From Erinaceus europaeus (lineage: Eukaryota; Chordata; Mammalia; Eulipotyphla; Erinaceidae): a stretch of DNA of 64,000 bases. The stretch covers positions 99,205,141 to 99,269,140 of the forward strand of contig NC_080166.1 of assembly GCF_950295315.1 (NCBI RefSeq), read 5' to 3'. The notes under the pieces are model-generated. The model saw only the letters and a program-made list of their open reading frames with translations. It was not told where the DNA came from and did not search any database. Made by a program: the position numbers and the translations under genes. Position 1 is the first letter of the stretch. The number at the start of each line of letters is the position of its first letter. This document shows, piece after piece, positions 55,086-64,000 of the stretch.

Positions 55086-56572
55086 TATGCAGCTATCAAG
55101 AACAATGAACCCACCTTCTCTGACCCATCTTGGACAGAGCTAGAAGGAATTATGTTAAGTGAACTAAGTCAGAAAGATAAAGATGAGTATGGGATGATCC
55201 CACTCATCAACAGAAGCTGACTTAGAAGATCTGAAAGGGAAACTAAAAGCAGGACCTGATCAAATTGTAAGTAGGGCACCAAAGTAAAAACCCAGTGGTG
55301 AGGGGTAGACATGTAGCTTCCTGGGCCAGTGGGGGGTGGGAGTGGGCGGGAGGGATGGGTCACAGTCCTTTGGTGGTGGGAATGGTGTTTATGTACACTC
55401 CTAGCAAAATGTAGACATATAAATCAGTAGTTAATTAATATGAGAGGGGGAAATCAATTGTATGTCTCAAAGTTTCTCAAAAGACAAACTGAATCTTTTT
55501 AAAATATAGGCTATGTATTTGATATGTGGACTCTCTCAAAAGCCTAGACCAAGTAGATTAGAAGCATCCAATAGCACAGCTATATACAAGATACTGGGTA
55601 CTGTACAGCAAACCATAACAAAGGGACTTTTCAAAGTTAACCCAATTAACAAATAATGTGATGATAATATTAACTATTGATTGTCTTTTTGAACCCTAAG
55701 ACAGCAGGAACCTCACATCTTCACTATAGAGCCCCTACTTCCTCCAGTCCTGGAACCCTTGGATAGGGCCCACTTTCCCGTATACAACTCCCAATCCAAA
55801 CCAAATAATATTGCATCCGCCGATCACAACCTAACCAACGCAACGATTGCCATCTCAACATGCTTCACCTCAGACTGTATCCAGAGACTTCACGTGTGGA
55901 ATGACAACCCTTCAGCTTCATTACTCGGGTGAGACCTTTCCTTTAATAGTACACTCTAATTTCATCTCAGGTAGTTCACTTTCTAACAAAGTCCCATAAC
56001 CTAGATATACACCAGTTTCTGTGAGAGAGAGCTTATGTGCACACGTATCCATAAACTACTGCAAAATATATACCTGAAAGCAGGATTACACTAGAGTTTG
56101 CAGTGAGTACCTCCCTAACACTTCCTCTCCACTATTCCAAGCTTGGGATCCATGATTGCTCAACAATTTGTTTGGCTTCATATGTTAACTCTCTTTTCAA
56201 TCACCAGGCTCCAGATGCCACCAGGATGCTGGCTAGGCTTCCCTGGATTGAAGACCCCACCAATGTGTCCTGGAGCTCAGCTTCCCCAGAGACACACCCT
56301 ACTAGGGAAAGAGAGAGGCAGACTGGGGGTATGGACCGACCAGTCAACGCCCATGTTCAGCGGGGAAGCAACTACAGAAGCCAGACCTTCTACCTTCTGC
56401 AACCCTCAACGACCCTGGGTCCATGCTCCCAGAGGGATAGAGAATGGGAAAGCTACCATGGGAGGGAGTGGGTTATGGGGATTGGGTGGTGGGAATTGTG
56501 TGGAGTTGTACCCCTCCTACCTTATGCTTTTGTTCACTAATCCTTTCTTAAATAAAAAATTTAAAAAAAAAA
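55086..56572 (+). mobile_element. young L1, 5'-truncated: ORF2 tail and full 3' UTR
   Basis: It starts within the ORF2 C-terminus (TATGCAGCTATCAAGAACAATG, compare 46260) and has the ORF2 end at about 55218. The 3' UTR is complete and includes the stretch missing from the full-length copy. The target-site duplication AAAAAGAATAAAGT lies at 55072-55085 and 56573-56586. It inserted 17 bp from the SINE at 54770. Confidence 0.95.
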
Positions 56573-56737
56573 AAAAAGAATAAAGTATTACATACAAATG
56601 AACCATGAAAATCCGTTCAAAATCTAAAACCAGTGGCTCTTTCATGAATTTCTTTTTTTTTTTTACACCAATAGAGACAAACAGCAAACACAATATGTGT
56701 TTCAGACAGAAGTAGTTCTATATAGAAAATCAGTGTG

Positions 56738-57080
56738 GGGGCCAATGTGGTGGTACACTGGGCTGAATATACACATTACCATGTACAAGGACCTCGGTTC
56801 AAGCCCCCACTCACCACCTGCAGGGGGGATGCTTCCCAAGTGGTAAAGCAAGCCCATGGGTATCTCTCTCCCTCTCTCCCTTCCCTTCCCCTCTCAATTT
56901 CTCGTAGTCCTATCAAATAAAATAGAAAGAAGAAAACAAGAAGAATAAGGAGAAGGAAGAGGAGGAGGAGGTAGAGAATGAGGAGAAAAAAATGCTGCTG
57001 AGAATAGTGCTGAGCCCACCAATAACCCTGGTAGCAATAAAAAACAAACCAACAAACAAACAAATAAATAATAAAAAAAG
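56738..57080 (+). repeat. SINE, GTACACTGGG head with long tail
   Basis: GGGGCCAATGTGGTGGTACAC head, B box GGTTCAAGCCCCC, CT-rich part, a purine-rich expansion (GAAGAGGAGGAGGAGG, 56954-56972), then the long-tail block GCTGAGCCCACCAATAACCC. Confidence 0.85.
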
Positions 57081-58186
57081 AAAGAAAGTCCGCACAGTCT
57101 AATATATTAGAAGGGGGACTCCACGTGCCTGTTTTCTGTTGAGGTGGTAGGTAAGAGGAGCCAAAAGACAGGAGGTCAGGCTGCACTGTGGGAGGCCACC
57201 CATAAATAGCTGCCTCTGAAAGTTGGCAGAACAGCCACAGATGTGAGAGAAGAAGTGAAAGGGGAGAGGGCTCAGTGGAAAACAAGCTCATTCAATGTGA
57301 TTGTGACTTGTATGGGTCAGCAGAAATGAAACAGCCATTATTCAAACAAAAACCAAAGCAACTGTGAACCATATGCAGAAAGACAGAAACTAAAATGTTA
57401 AGGAAAACTTAATTTTCAAGTCACTGGAAGAGGACAATAAAGTAAAACTGTCAAAATAAAAGTATTTAGAAAGTTAGTTGGAAAAGGAAAACAAAAAGCT
57501 GTTTCTTCTCTTTCTCATTTTTAATTTTTATTCCTGACTTTCTCCTGCTTTTACTTTCCTCACCTTCTCTTGCTTCGGTGCTCATTTCCTTAATAGGAAA
57601 TTCGATTTTTGTCTCCCAAGGGCCAAACATATATTATTTGTTGAACACCTCTACCTGTTATAGTCCATTGTTCCATTTAACCCTGCCACTCCTAAACTCA
57701 TTTAACCCAGTACCCTCTTCTCTTTGATACTAACAAGCACCCAGTTACTGAGTTATCTGAGGTAACATCTCAGTATGAATTCTTCCCTTGTAAACCATAG
57801 CTTAAGTGTCAATGGCCATCAAGCTCTATCTCCAAACATCATCACCAGTCTTTTTTCTCAACATTCCTCATGGAAGGAGTTCTAACCCTTAACATGAAGC
57901 ATCTGAATCACTGCAGCAGCTTTCTAACTTATTTTGCTGTCTTTTCACTGGACATCACTCATTCTCTGTTCTCCAAGAAGTTATTCTTAAAAAACACAAA
58001 CATGGCTATTGTACTGTCATGGTAAAAAAAAAAAAAAAAAAAAAAAAAAACATGCTCTCCCAAATTCCTCAAATGAAATCTCCACCCTTTCACTTCCCCA
58101 TCCCACCTGTTCCCCACTACTCTAACTCTATACTTTTTATATCCAGTCACAGTGAAGCTTCTTCCTCTACTACTTTTATAAACCAT
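57081..58186. other. spacer with a long poly-A run
   Basis: An uninterrupted run of about 27 As lies at 58024-58050. No gene or nameable repeat elsewhere. Confidence 0.5.
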
Positions 58187-58201
58187 AAAATCATAGCCTT
58201 T

Positions 58202-58494
58202 GGGAGTCGGGCTGTAGCGCAGTGGGTTAAGCGCAGGTGGCGCAAAGCACAAGGACCGGCATAAGGATCCCGATTCGAACCCCGGCTCCCCACCTGCAGG
58301 GGAGTTGCTTCACAGGCGGTGAAGCAGGTCTGCAGGTATCTATCTTTCTCTCCTCCTCTCTGTCTTCCCCTCCTCTCTCCATTTCTCTCTGCCCTATCCA
58401 ACAACAACAACAACAATAATAACTACAACAATAAAACAACAAGGGCAACAAAAGGGAATAAATAAAATAAATATTAAAAAAAAAAGATTTAAAA
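58202..58494 (+). repeat. near-consensus tRNA-derived SINE, reference copy
   Basis: Head GGGAGTCGGGCTGTAGCGC, perfect A-box match TAGCGCAGTGGG (TRGCNNAGYNGG) and B-box region GATTCGAACCCCG. The tail CAACAACAACAACAATAAT runs to poly-A. The target-site duplication AAAATCATAGCCTTT lies at 58187-58201 and 58495-58509. The RNA polymerase III boxes look usable. Confidence 0.96.
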
Positions 58495-58509
58495 AAAATC
58501 ATAGCCTTT

Positions 58510-58779
58510 ATTACCAATAAACCTCTGCTCATCCCATTCCCTCTGCCCACAGGCTAGTTGCTCTGTTTCCACCTTTATTTATTCAGTCAGGCAGGCAGCC
58601 AGTCAACATACTCCTGGCAGGGGGGGGGGGGGACCAGAAAGAAAAAGTAAAAAGGTAAAGCAATGAGTTAAAAGTATTTATAAGCTGAGATGGCATTTTG
58701 AAGTAAACATAACAGAGGGGTATAGATATGGATCTCAAAGCCAAGAGCTAAAGAATGAAAAGCAGCTAAGACAAAAATG
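58510..58779. other. spacer with a G-run
   Basis: A run of about 14 Gs lies at 58620-58633. Nothing else recognised. Confidence 0.45.
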
Positions 58780-58876
58780 CAGAGGGCAGAGAGTAGCTCC
58801 CAAATATGAAGAAGGTATATAAATACCATTAACTGTAAACCCTATAGATATGAAATAGGGCTCATATATAATATGC
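58780..58876 (-). mobile_element. L1 3' UTR, inverted part of a twin-primed insertion
   Basis: GCAGAGAGTAGCTCCCAAATATG and GTATATAAATACCATTAACTG are antisense UTR blocks (compare 11745-11800). In L1 order they sit directly upstream of the sense block starting at 58877. Confidence 0.72.
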
Positions 58877-59762
58877 CCTGATCCAGCTTTCTAGTCCTAT
58901 TCTCAACTCTGACACCATCTTCCCAGGCAATACTTTTAGCTCATCTGCATGTTAGTATCAGGCTCAGACGAAAACTACTAAAGTCGGGAGTTGGGCGGTA
59001 GCACAGCGGGTTAAGCACACATGGCACAAAGCGCAAGGACCGGCTTAAGGATCCCGGTATGAGCCCCTGCTCCCCACCTGCAGGTGAGTCACTTCACAGG
59101 CGGTGAAGCACATCTGCAGGTGTCTGTCTTTCTCTCCCCATCTCTGTCTTCCCCTCCTATCTTGATTTCTCTCTGTCCTATCCAACAACAATGACAGCAG
59201 TAACAACAACAATAAACAAGGACAACAAAAGGGAATGAATTTTTAAAAAATACTAAAGTTATGGGTCCCTTGTAATATACCAAAAATAGACTTCCTAGCT
59301 TATTCCCATACAAATACCTTAGGTTCCATCTGCTCTATTCTTTCCTTTAGGTTTCTGATTATTAAACAATTTGCCCTGCTTTATATCTTACCATTTCTCA
59401 GCCACCAATTTGCAGATGCTACCATAATGCCATCCTGGTGGGCAGACAAGCTCACCAATATGTTCTGGAACCTCACCTCCCCAGAGCCCTACCTCACTAG
59501 GGAAAGGCAGAAACAGTCTGGGGGAATGGATCAATCTGCCAACATCCATGCATAGCAGAGAAGCAATTACAGAAGCCAGACCTCCACCTTCTGCACCCCA
59601 TGAAGAATTTTGCTCCATACTCCCAGAGGAATAAAGGAATTTGGAAATTTCCAATGAAGGGGATGGGATACAGAACAATGGTGGTGGGAACTATGTGGAA
59701 TTGTACACTTTTAATCCCACAATCTTGTCAATCATTATTAAATCACTAATAAAAATATTTTT
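58877..59762 (+). mobile_element. L1 3' UTR, sense part, split by a SINE
   Basis: CCTGATCCAGCTTTCTAGTCC starts the sense part. It is interrupted at 58985-59250 by a SINE and ends with TTATTAAATCACTAATAAAA at about 59736-59762. Confidence 0.85.
58985..59250 (+). repeat. tRNA-derived SINE inside the L1
   Basis: Head GGGAGTTGGGCGGTAGCAC. The target-site duplication TACTAAAGT lies at 58976-58984 and 59251-59259. Confidence 0.93.
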
Positions 59763-60664
59763 TAATGGAGAGGGATTGGCGTGAAAGAGCACTGTGCAAA
59801 GAAGACCAGTCTAAAATGGAAAAGTAGGACTTGAATGTATGTGCAGTTAGAAATCTTTGGAGAACAGGGCAAGGGAATTATCCTGTATATTCAAACAAAG
59901 CAATGGGGGAAATGACAGAAATGATTTAATTATATTTTTGCTTTAAGTCAGTTAAATTGATCTATTTATACATACTGACTCTAGTACTGTCAAACCTGAT
60001 CCAAAAATGAATGTCCAGTAATCCAAACAGAACCACATTTCTAGATCATTAGTTTCAACTCAAAACTGTGCCTTAACAATGCTACTTTATGAAAATACAG
60101 AGTATTATGAAATAATTTATGCAGATTAATTTGTATGTGGATTATAGAACCAGTGCATACTACAATTAAAAGTAAAATTAAGTTAAAAATATATGAACTA
60201 TCAGGATAAAGCTCTAACAGTGTAAAGGTATAAAAAAAAAACTAACTGAAAAAAATGACTGTGTCATCCTTCCTAACGGAACTAATACAAGTAGAGAAAT
60301 AATGAACCACTATTCAGAGAACATTACAGGACCTAGAAAAGTTGCCAGACCAGACTAATTTGATGGCCTTTTTTTTTATAGTAGAAGACTTGCTGGATGA
60401 AGAAAAGAATCAGAAGCATAAACCATATCTAACTAAAGTAAGATATTTGACACATAATAACCTATACAAGGATTTTAAATCAAGTTTGTTTGGACAGAAA
60501 TACGATTAAAATGACCCAGAGCTAGATCAATGTATAAAAGTATAAAATATAATTAAGAATAGCCATTCATCTTCCTCAGTAGTTCTAACAAGCATTGCTC
60601 CACAAAGTTCTATTGTTGGTTTTAAATATCTTACTACAAATAATAAGAGGAAAGGAAAAAATTA
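59763..60664. other. AT-rich spacer
   Basis: Nothing recognised. Confidence 0.45.
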
Positions 60665-60800
60665 ATATTTTTATATTTTTATTTTTATTTATAAAAAGGA
60701 AACACTGAAAAAAACCATAGGATAATAGGGGTACAACTCCACATAATTCCCACTACAAGAACTCTATATCCCATCCCCTCCTCAATAGCTTTCCTATTCT
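60665..60800 (-). mobile_element. L1 3' terminus, antisense, first of two
   Basis: An antisense poly-A side (TTTTTATTTATAAAAAGG) is followed by the terminal UTR block ending CTTTCCTATTCTTC. The same terminus starts again at about 60812. Confidence 0.8.
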
Positions 60801-61262
60801 TCTTTCTTTTTTATTTTTATTTATAAAAAGGAAACACTGACAAAACCATAGGATAAGAGGAGTACAACTTTTCACAATTCCCACCACCAGAACTCCGTAT
60901 CCCATGCCATCCCCTGATAGCTTTCTTATTCTTTAACCCTTTGGGAGTATGGACACAAGGTCACTGTGGGATGCAGAAGATGGAAGGTCAGGCTTCAGTA
61001 ATTGCTTCCTTGATGAACATGGGCGTTGACAGGTCGATCCATACTCCCAGCCTGTCTCTCTCTTTCCCTAGTGGGACAGAGCTCTGGGGAAGCAGAGCTC
61101 CAGGACACATTGGTGGGGTTGTCTGTCCAGGGATGTCTGGTCGACATCATACTAGCATCTGGAACCTGGTGAATGACAAAAGAGTTAACATACAAAGCCA
61201 AACAAATTGCTGACCAATCATGGACCTAAGGGCTGAAAAAGTGCAGATGAAGAGTTGGGGGG
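60801..61262 (-). mobile_element. L1 3' UTR, antisense, part left of the solo LTR
   Basis: Terminal blocks in reverse order: CCATAGGATAAGAGGAGTAC, CATACTCCCAGCCTGTCTCTC and GCATCTGGAACCTGGTG. It runs up to the G-run (61257-61262) where the LTR is inserted; the UTR resumes at 62005. Confidence 0.88.
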
Positions 61263-61999
61263 TGCCGGCGCTTGCGTGGGTTGGCTCTCAGCCAGAAAGG
61301 TAAACGACCAGTTCTCCCTTGCTGGCTCAAGGGCCCAATGATACAAACAAGAGACACCAGGGAGAATTGAAGCACTCTCATTTAATGGCAGATGGACATG
61401 GGCTTAAATAGAGATTTAGACAAAGAACATTTTTCAAATATGTCAGAAATTACAGGTTTCTTAAAGGTCAGCTTGCCCCTATGGTAGGGGGCTGGTATGA
61501 CAGGAATTGATGAGATACATAAAGGTCAAGACAATTATTCTCCATGATGCAAACAACTTAATTATCCAAAGGTATTTGAGAGAAACATAGGGGTTAAACC
61601 AGCAGGGTGAAATAGAGAGAAGATAAACAGAGCATGGTAGTTATCAAATCTATAAGGAAATAGTTTGGAGTTTCACTGACTGATGTCAGAGAGGTGTTTG
61701 ATGGAGTATTCTTTCTCTAGTGATCAAAAGTGAGGTGACTGTGTGAACTCTGGGTGACTATGTGAACTTTGAATGAACCTTAAGGCAGGCAGCCGTGTGG
61801 CCTGCAGTTAATGGGGAGAGGCAGTGAGGTCTCTGTGGGCTTGAGAGTCTGAAAAGGAAGAAGTGAGTTTGAGAGACTGTTTTTCCCCTTCGCTCATCTC
61901 AGTTGAGAGAGACTAACAAGGAGGTCTCTTTCCCAGACCTCCATCCAAGGATGGGGGAAGTTTTCCCTAAGCTCTATCAAGTTTACACATAGCACCACA
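61263..61999 (-). mobile_element. solo LTR, 737 bp, antisense
   Basis: Plus-strand ends are TGCCGGCGCTTGCG and ATAGCACCACA, so it has TG...CA on both strands. The flanks are G-runs (61257-61262 and 62000-62004). The uninterrupted UTR copy at 11586-11606 (AGTTGGGGGTACTCC) shows the empty site, so the duplication is about 5 Gs. Related to the sense LTR at 53858. Confidence 0.88.
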
Positions 62000-62004
62000 G
62001 GGGG

Positions 62005-63325
62005 TACTCCATTTTGTAGGTAGCTGGTAGGTATATTTTAGTTATATTCCAAAGGGCCTATGGCTATACTAGTTGTTCTTTTTTTTTTTTTTTTCCTTTT
62101 TCTTTTGCCCCTGAGCCTGAAATCTGATATGTTGGTGGATCCAAGTTATTGTCTGGGGAGATGATGTCATGGCTGGAAAAGGAACAGAAAGCTGGATCAG
62201 GGAAGAGAGTAGCTCCCTAACATGGGAACGGTGTATAAATATTGCTGACTGTAAACCCCATCGATTTAATGTGATCAGGGGCCCATAATCAGCTTAGCAG
62301 CATATGTAACCTCTGCATCCCTTTAGATCTGAGCACACATTCTGTGGTCATAAGTAGGAACATTCCATGCTGCCCCAATATTGACCCATCTTCCTCAGGT
62401 GTAGCATAGAGTATGTTGTTCATCCTTCCTTTGGAGGATGGGACATTCTCTACCACTGTTGATCCAAGTTGAGGGCAAGGTCCTATGGGGGCCACAGAGG
62501 GGACTATTGTGTTGTTACTGGTCATAGAAATGACTGGTAACAATGGACAGAGGGATTTATTTGAGGTCTAGGCCCATCAAGCCTGTTTGGAAATCACAGG
62601 ACTCCCCCAATTAGTGCCCCAGCTGATGGAATTACCTGATAGTGACTAAAGAGTCATTGCTAAAGTATGCCAGTCTCTTGCTCTTATTCAGCTTTTGCAG
62701 TCCTTGCTTTGCTAAGGTTAGCTTTGAAGTGAGTGAGAGAACTGTAATAGGAAGTAGGTGAGGAGGGTATCTAAGTCTAAGTGGACATTATTTCATTATG
62801 AACTTGATACTGACTCACTACAGACTATTATGTATTTTTCCTTTCAGGCATATATTTTGCCCTAATTTATAGATGAATGTGAACAAGTACTCTATCTTAT
62901 GGGATCTGGTCTGTATCTAGGTTTTGGGACTTTGTTAGGAAGTGAACCTCCTGGGATGGAATTTAAGAATACCATGAAAGGAAAGGCCTCACCTGCGTAA
63001 TAAGGGTGAAGGGTTGACATTCCATGCCTGACGTCTCTGGACACAGTCTGAAGTGAGGCATGCTGAGATGGTACTCGTTGCATTGATTAGGTTAGGATTG
63101 GAGGATACAATATCATTTGGTATGAATTGAGAGAAGCATGCAGGGAAGTGAGTCCCACCCCACAGGTTCCAGGACTGGGGGAAATACAGGCTCTATAGAG
63201 GAAGTGGGAGGTTGTTCTGTCTTAAGGTTTAAGAAGACAATAGATAGTTATTGCCATAATGACATTGTTTGGCAACTGGGTTAACTTTGAAATATTCCTT
63301 TGTTATGATCTGCTGTATCATACAC
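62005..63325 (-). mobile_element. L1 3' UTR, antisense, part right of the solo LTR
   Basis: It continues colinear with 11600-12380 and 2782-3130, through GTTATTGTCTGGGGAGATG, CATCCCTTTAGATCTGAGC, GCCCTAATTTATAGATG and GGACACAGTCTGAAGTG to TGGGTTAACTTTGAAATATTCC. A poly-T run (62079-62095) is an extra insertion. Similarity to L1 stops at about 63325. Confidence 0.87.
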
Positions 63326-63327
63326 AC

Positions 63328-64000
63328 TTGTCTCAAGCGTGTCCCAGGGCTCTGTTCTGGCTCCTACGCTATTTAATATTTACATCAATGACCTTCCAGA
63401 AACTTCTTCAAGGAAGTTCATCTACGCTGATGACATCTGCTGTGCAACTCAGGCATCCAAGTTTGACATCCTCGAGGAAACACTCACGAAAGACATGTCT
63501 CTGATATCTGATTACTGTAAAAAATGGCGACTAATCCCTAGCACAAGCAAAAACGGTATCATCTGTTTTCCATCTACACCATGCCTCGGCCTTGTGTGAG
63601 CTTAATGTGCAGCTTGACGATACAAGAATCCAGCATGAAGCCCAGCCAGTCTATCTTGGCATTACTCTCGATCGCACCCTGTCATTTCACGAACATCTCA
63701 TTAAAACTGCAGCAAAGGTGGGCACGAGGCATAACATCATTGCAAGACTGGCCAGCTCCTCATGGGGTGCGAGTGCTTCCACACTACGATCATCATCTCT
63801 GGCATTATGCTATTCCACTGCAGAATACTGTGCCCAGTATGGTTCCATAGCCCCCATGTCCACTTGGTCGATTCCAAATTATATTCCTCCATAAGGATAA
63901 TTTCTGGAACCATCCATTCCACCCCGGTTCCATGGCTGCCAGTTCTTAGCAACATCGTCCCGCCAGATATTCGTCAGGATCTGGCATCATCTAAGTTCAT
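63328..64000 (+). pseudogene. non-L1 LINE reverse transcriptase fragment, runs off the window
   Basis: The fragment starts inside the reverse transcriptase palm: SQGSVLAPTLFNIYINDLP (63342-63398), catalytic YADDICCATQ (63423-63452), then SDYCKKWRLIPSTSK, VYLGITLDRTLSFHEHL (63646-63696) and ALALCYSTAEYC-like ending. Further downstream another frame keeps WLPVLSNIVPPDIRQDLASS (about 63932-63991). One extra base near 63550 and one missing base near 63830 shift the frame, so it is a pseudogene, yet otherwise well preserved. The motif set fits the CR1/Jockey side of non-LTR elements rather than L1 (FADDM) or BovB. It is markedly less AT-rich than the flanking spacer. Confidence 0.8.

Noticed and set aside
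58202..58290. Functional tRNA gene
   Set aside because: The A and B boxes are good, but the sequence continues into the SINE body and A-rich tail and is flanked by a target-site duplication. It is a tRNA-derived SINE head.
63259..63504. 81-codon frame starting MTLFGNWVNFEIFLCYD
   Set aside because: It runs through the L1 remnant into the LINE in a frame that does not carry the reverse transcriptase motifs.

Overview
This window is mammalian intergenic DNA made mostly of nested retrotransposons. I found no functional host protein-coding gene, tRNA gene, rRNA gene or CRISPR array. The organism is most likely a hedgehog (Erinaceus or a close relative). The reason is the very abundant tRNA-derived SINE with head GGGAGTCGGGCTGTAGCGC, an intact A box and B box and a CAACAA-rich tail, together with one distinctive L1 lineage whose long 3' UTR recurs more than ten times. 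The species call rests on my memory of that SINE and should be checked against a repeat library.

Layout. 1-37234: AT-rich spacer with SINEs of three head types in both orientations, L1 3' ends of several ages, ancient L1M-like fragments and microsatellites. 37235-47647: a full-length L1 (5' UTR with a duplicated promoter-like block, ORF1, ORF2, 3' UTR, 17-bp target-site duplication). Its ORF2 is split at 41036-43751 by an antisense LTR provirus with 443/444-bp LTRs, a 6-bp duplication GTAAAC, a tRNA-Lys type primer binding site and a polypurine tract, but no recognisable gag, pro, pol or env. 47777-51292: a second, older L1 in the same orientation, cut by a solo LTR (49926-50536) and carrying a short patch almost identical to the neighbouring young L1. 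51295-60660: SINEs, a second solo LTR (53858 to about 54582), a young 5'-truncated L1 and a tandem duplication. 60665-63325: a minus-strand L1 3' UTR containing a solo LTR related to the second one. 63328-64000: the start of a non-LTR reverse transcriptase that does not look like L1 or BovB; it runs off the window.

How the parts relate. The autonomous L1 machinery is dead here: ORF1 and ORF2 carry nonsense codons and frameshifts. Its activity is still recorded in trans by the A-rich tails and 8-17 bp target-site duplications around SINEs and truncated L1s. Four L1 insertions show the inverted-5'-part structure expected from twin priming. Nesting gives relative ages: the provirus is younger than the L1 it splits, and its two LTRs differ at about 9 sites plus one indel (roughly 2%).

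The items most worth follow-up are the gene-less Lys-primed provirus, with its 6 x 19-bp array and an open frame containing an in-frame 41-codon duplication; the foreign-looking LINE at the right edge; the L1 gene-conversion-like patch; and a split minus-strand open frame at 17854-19733 that I could not identify.
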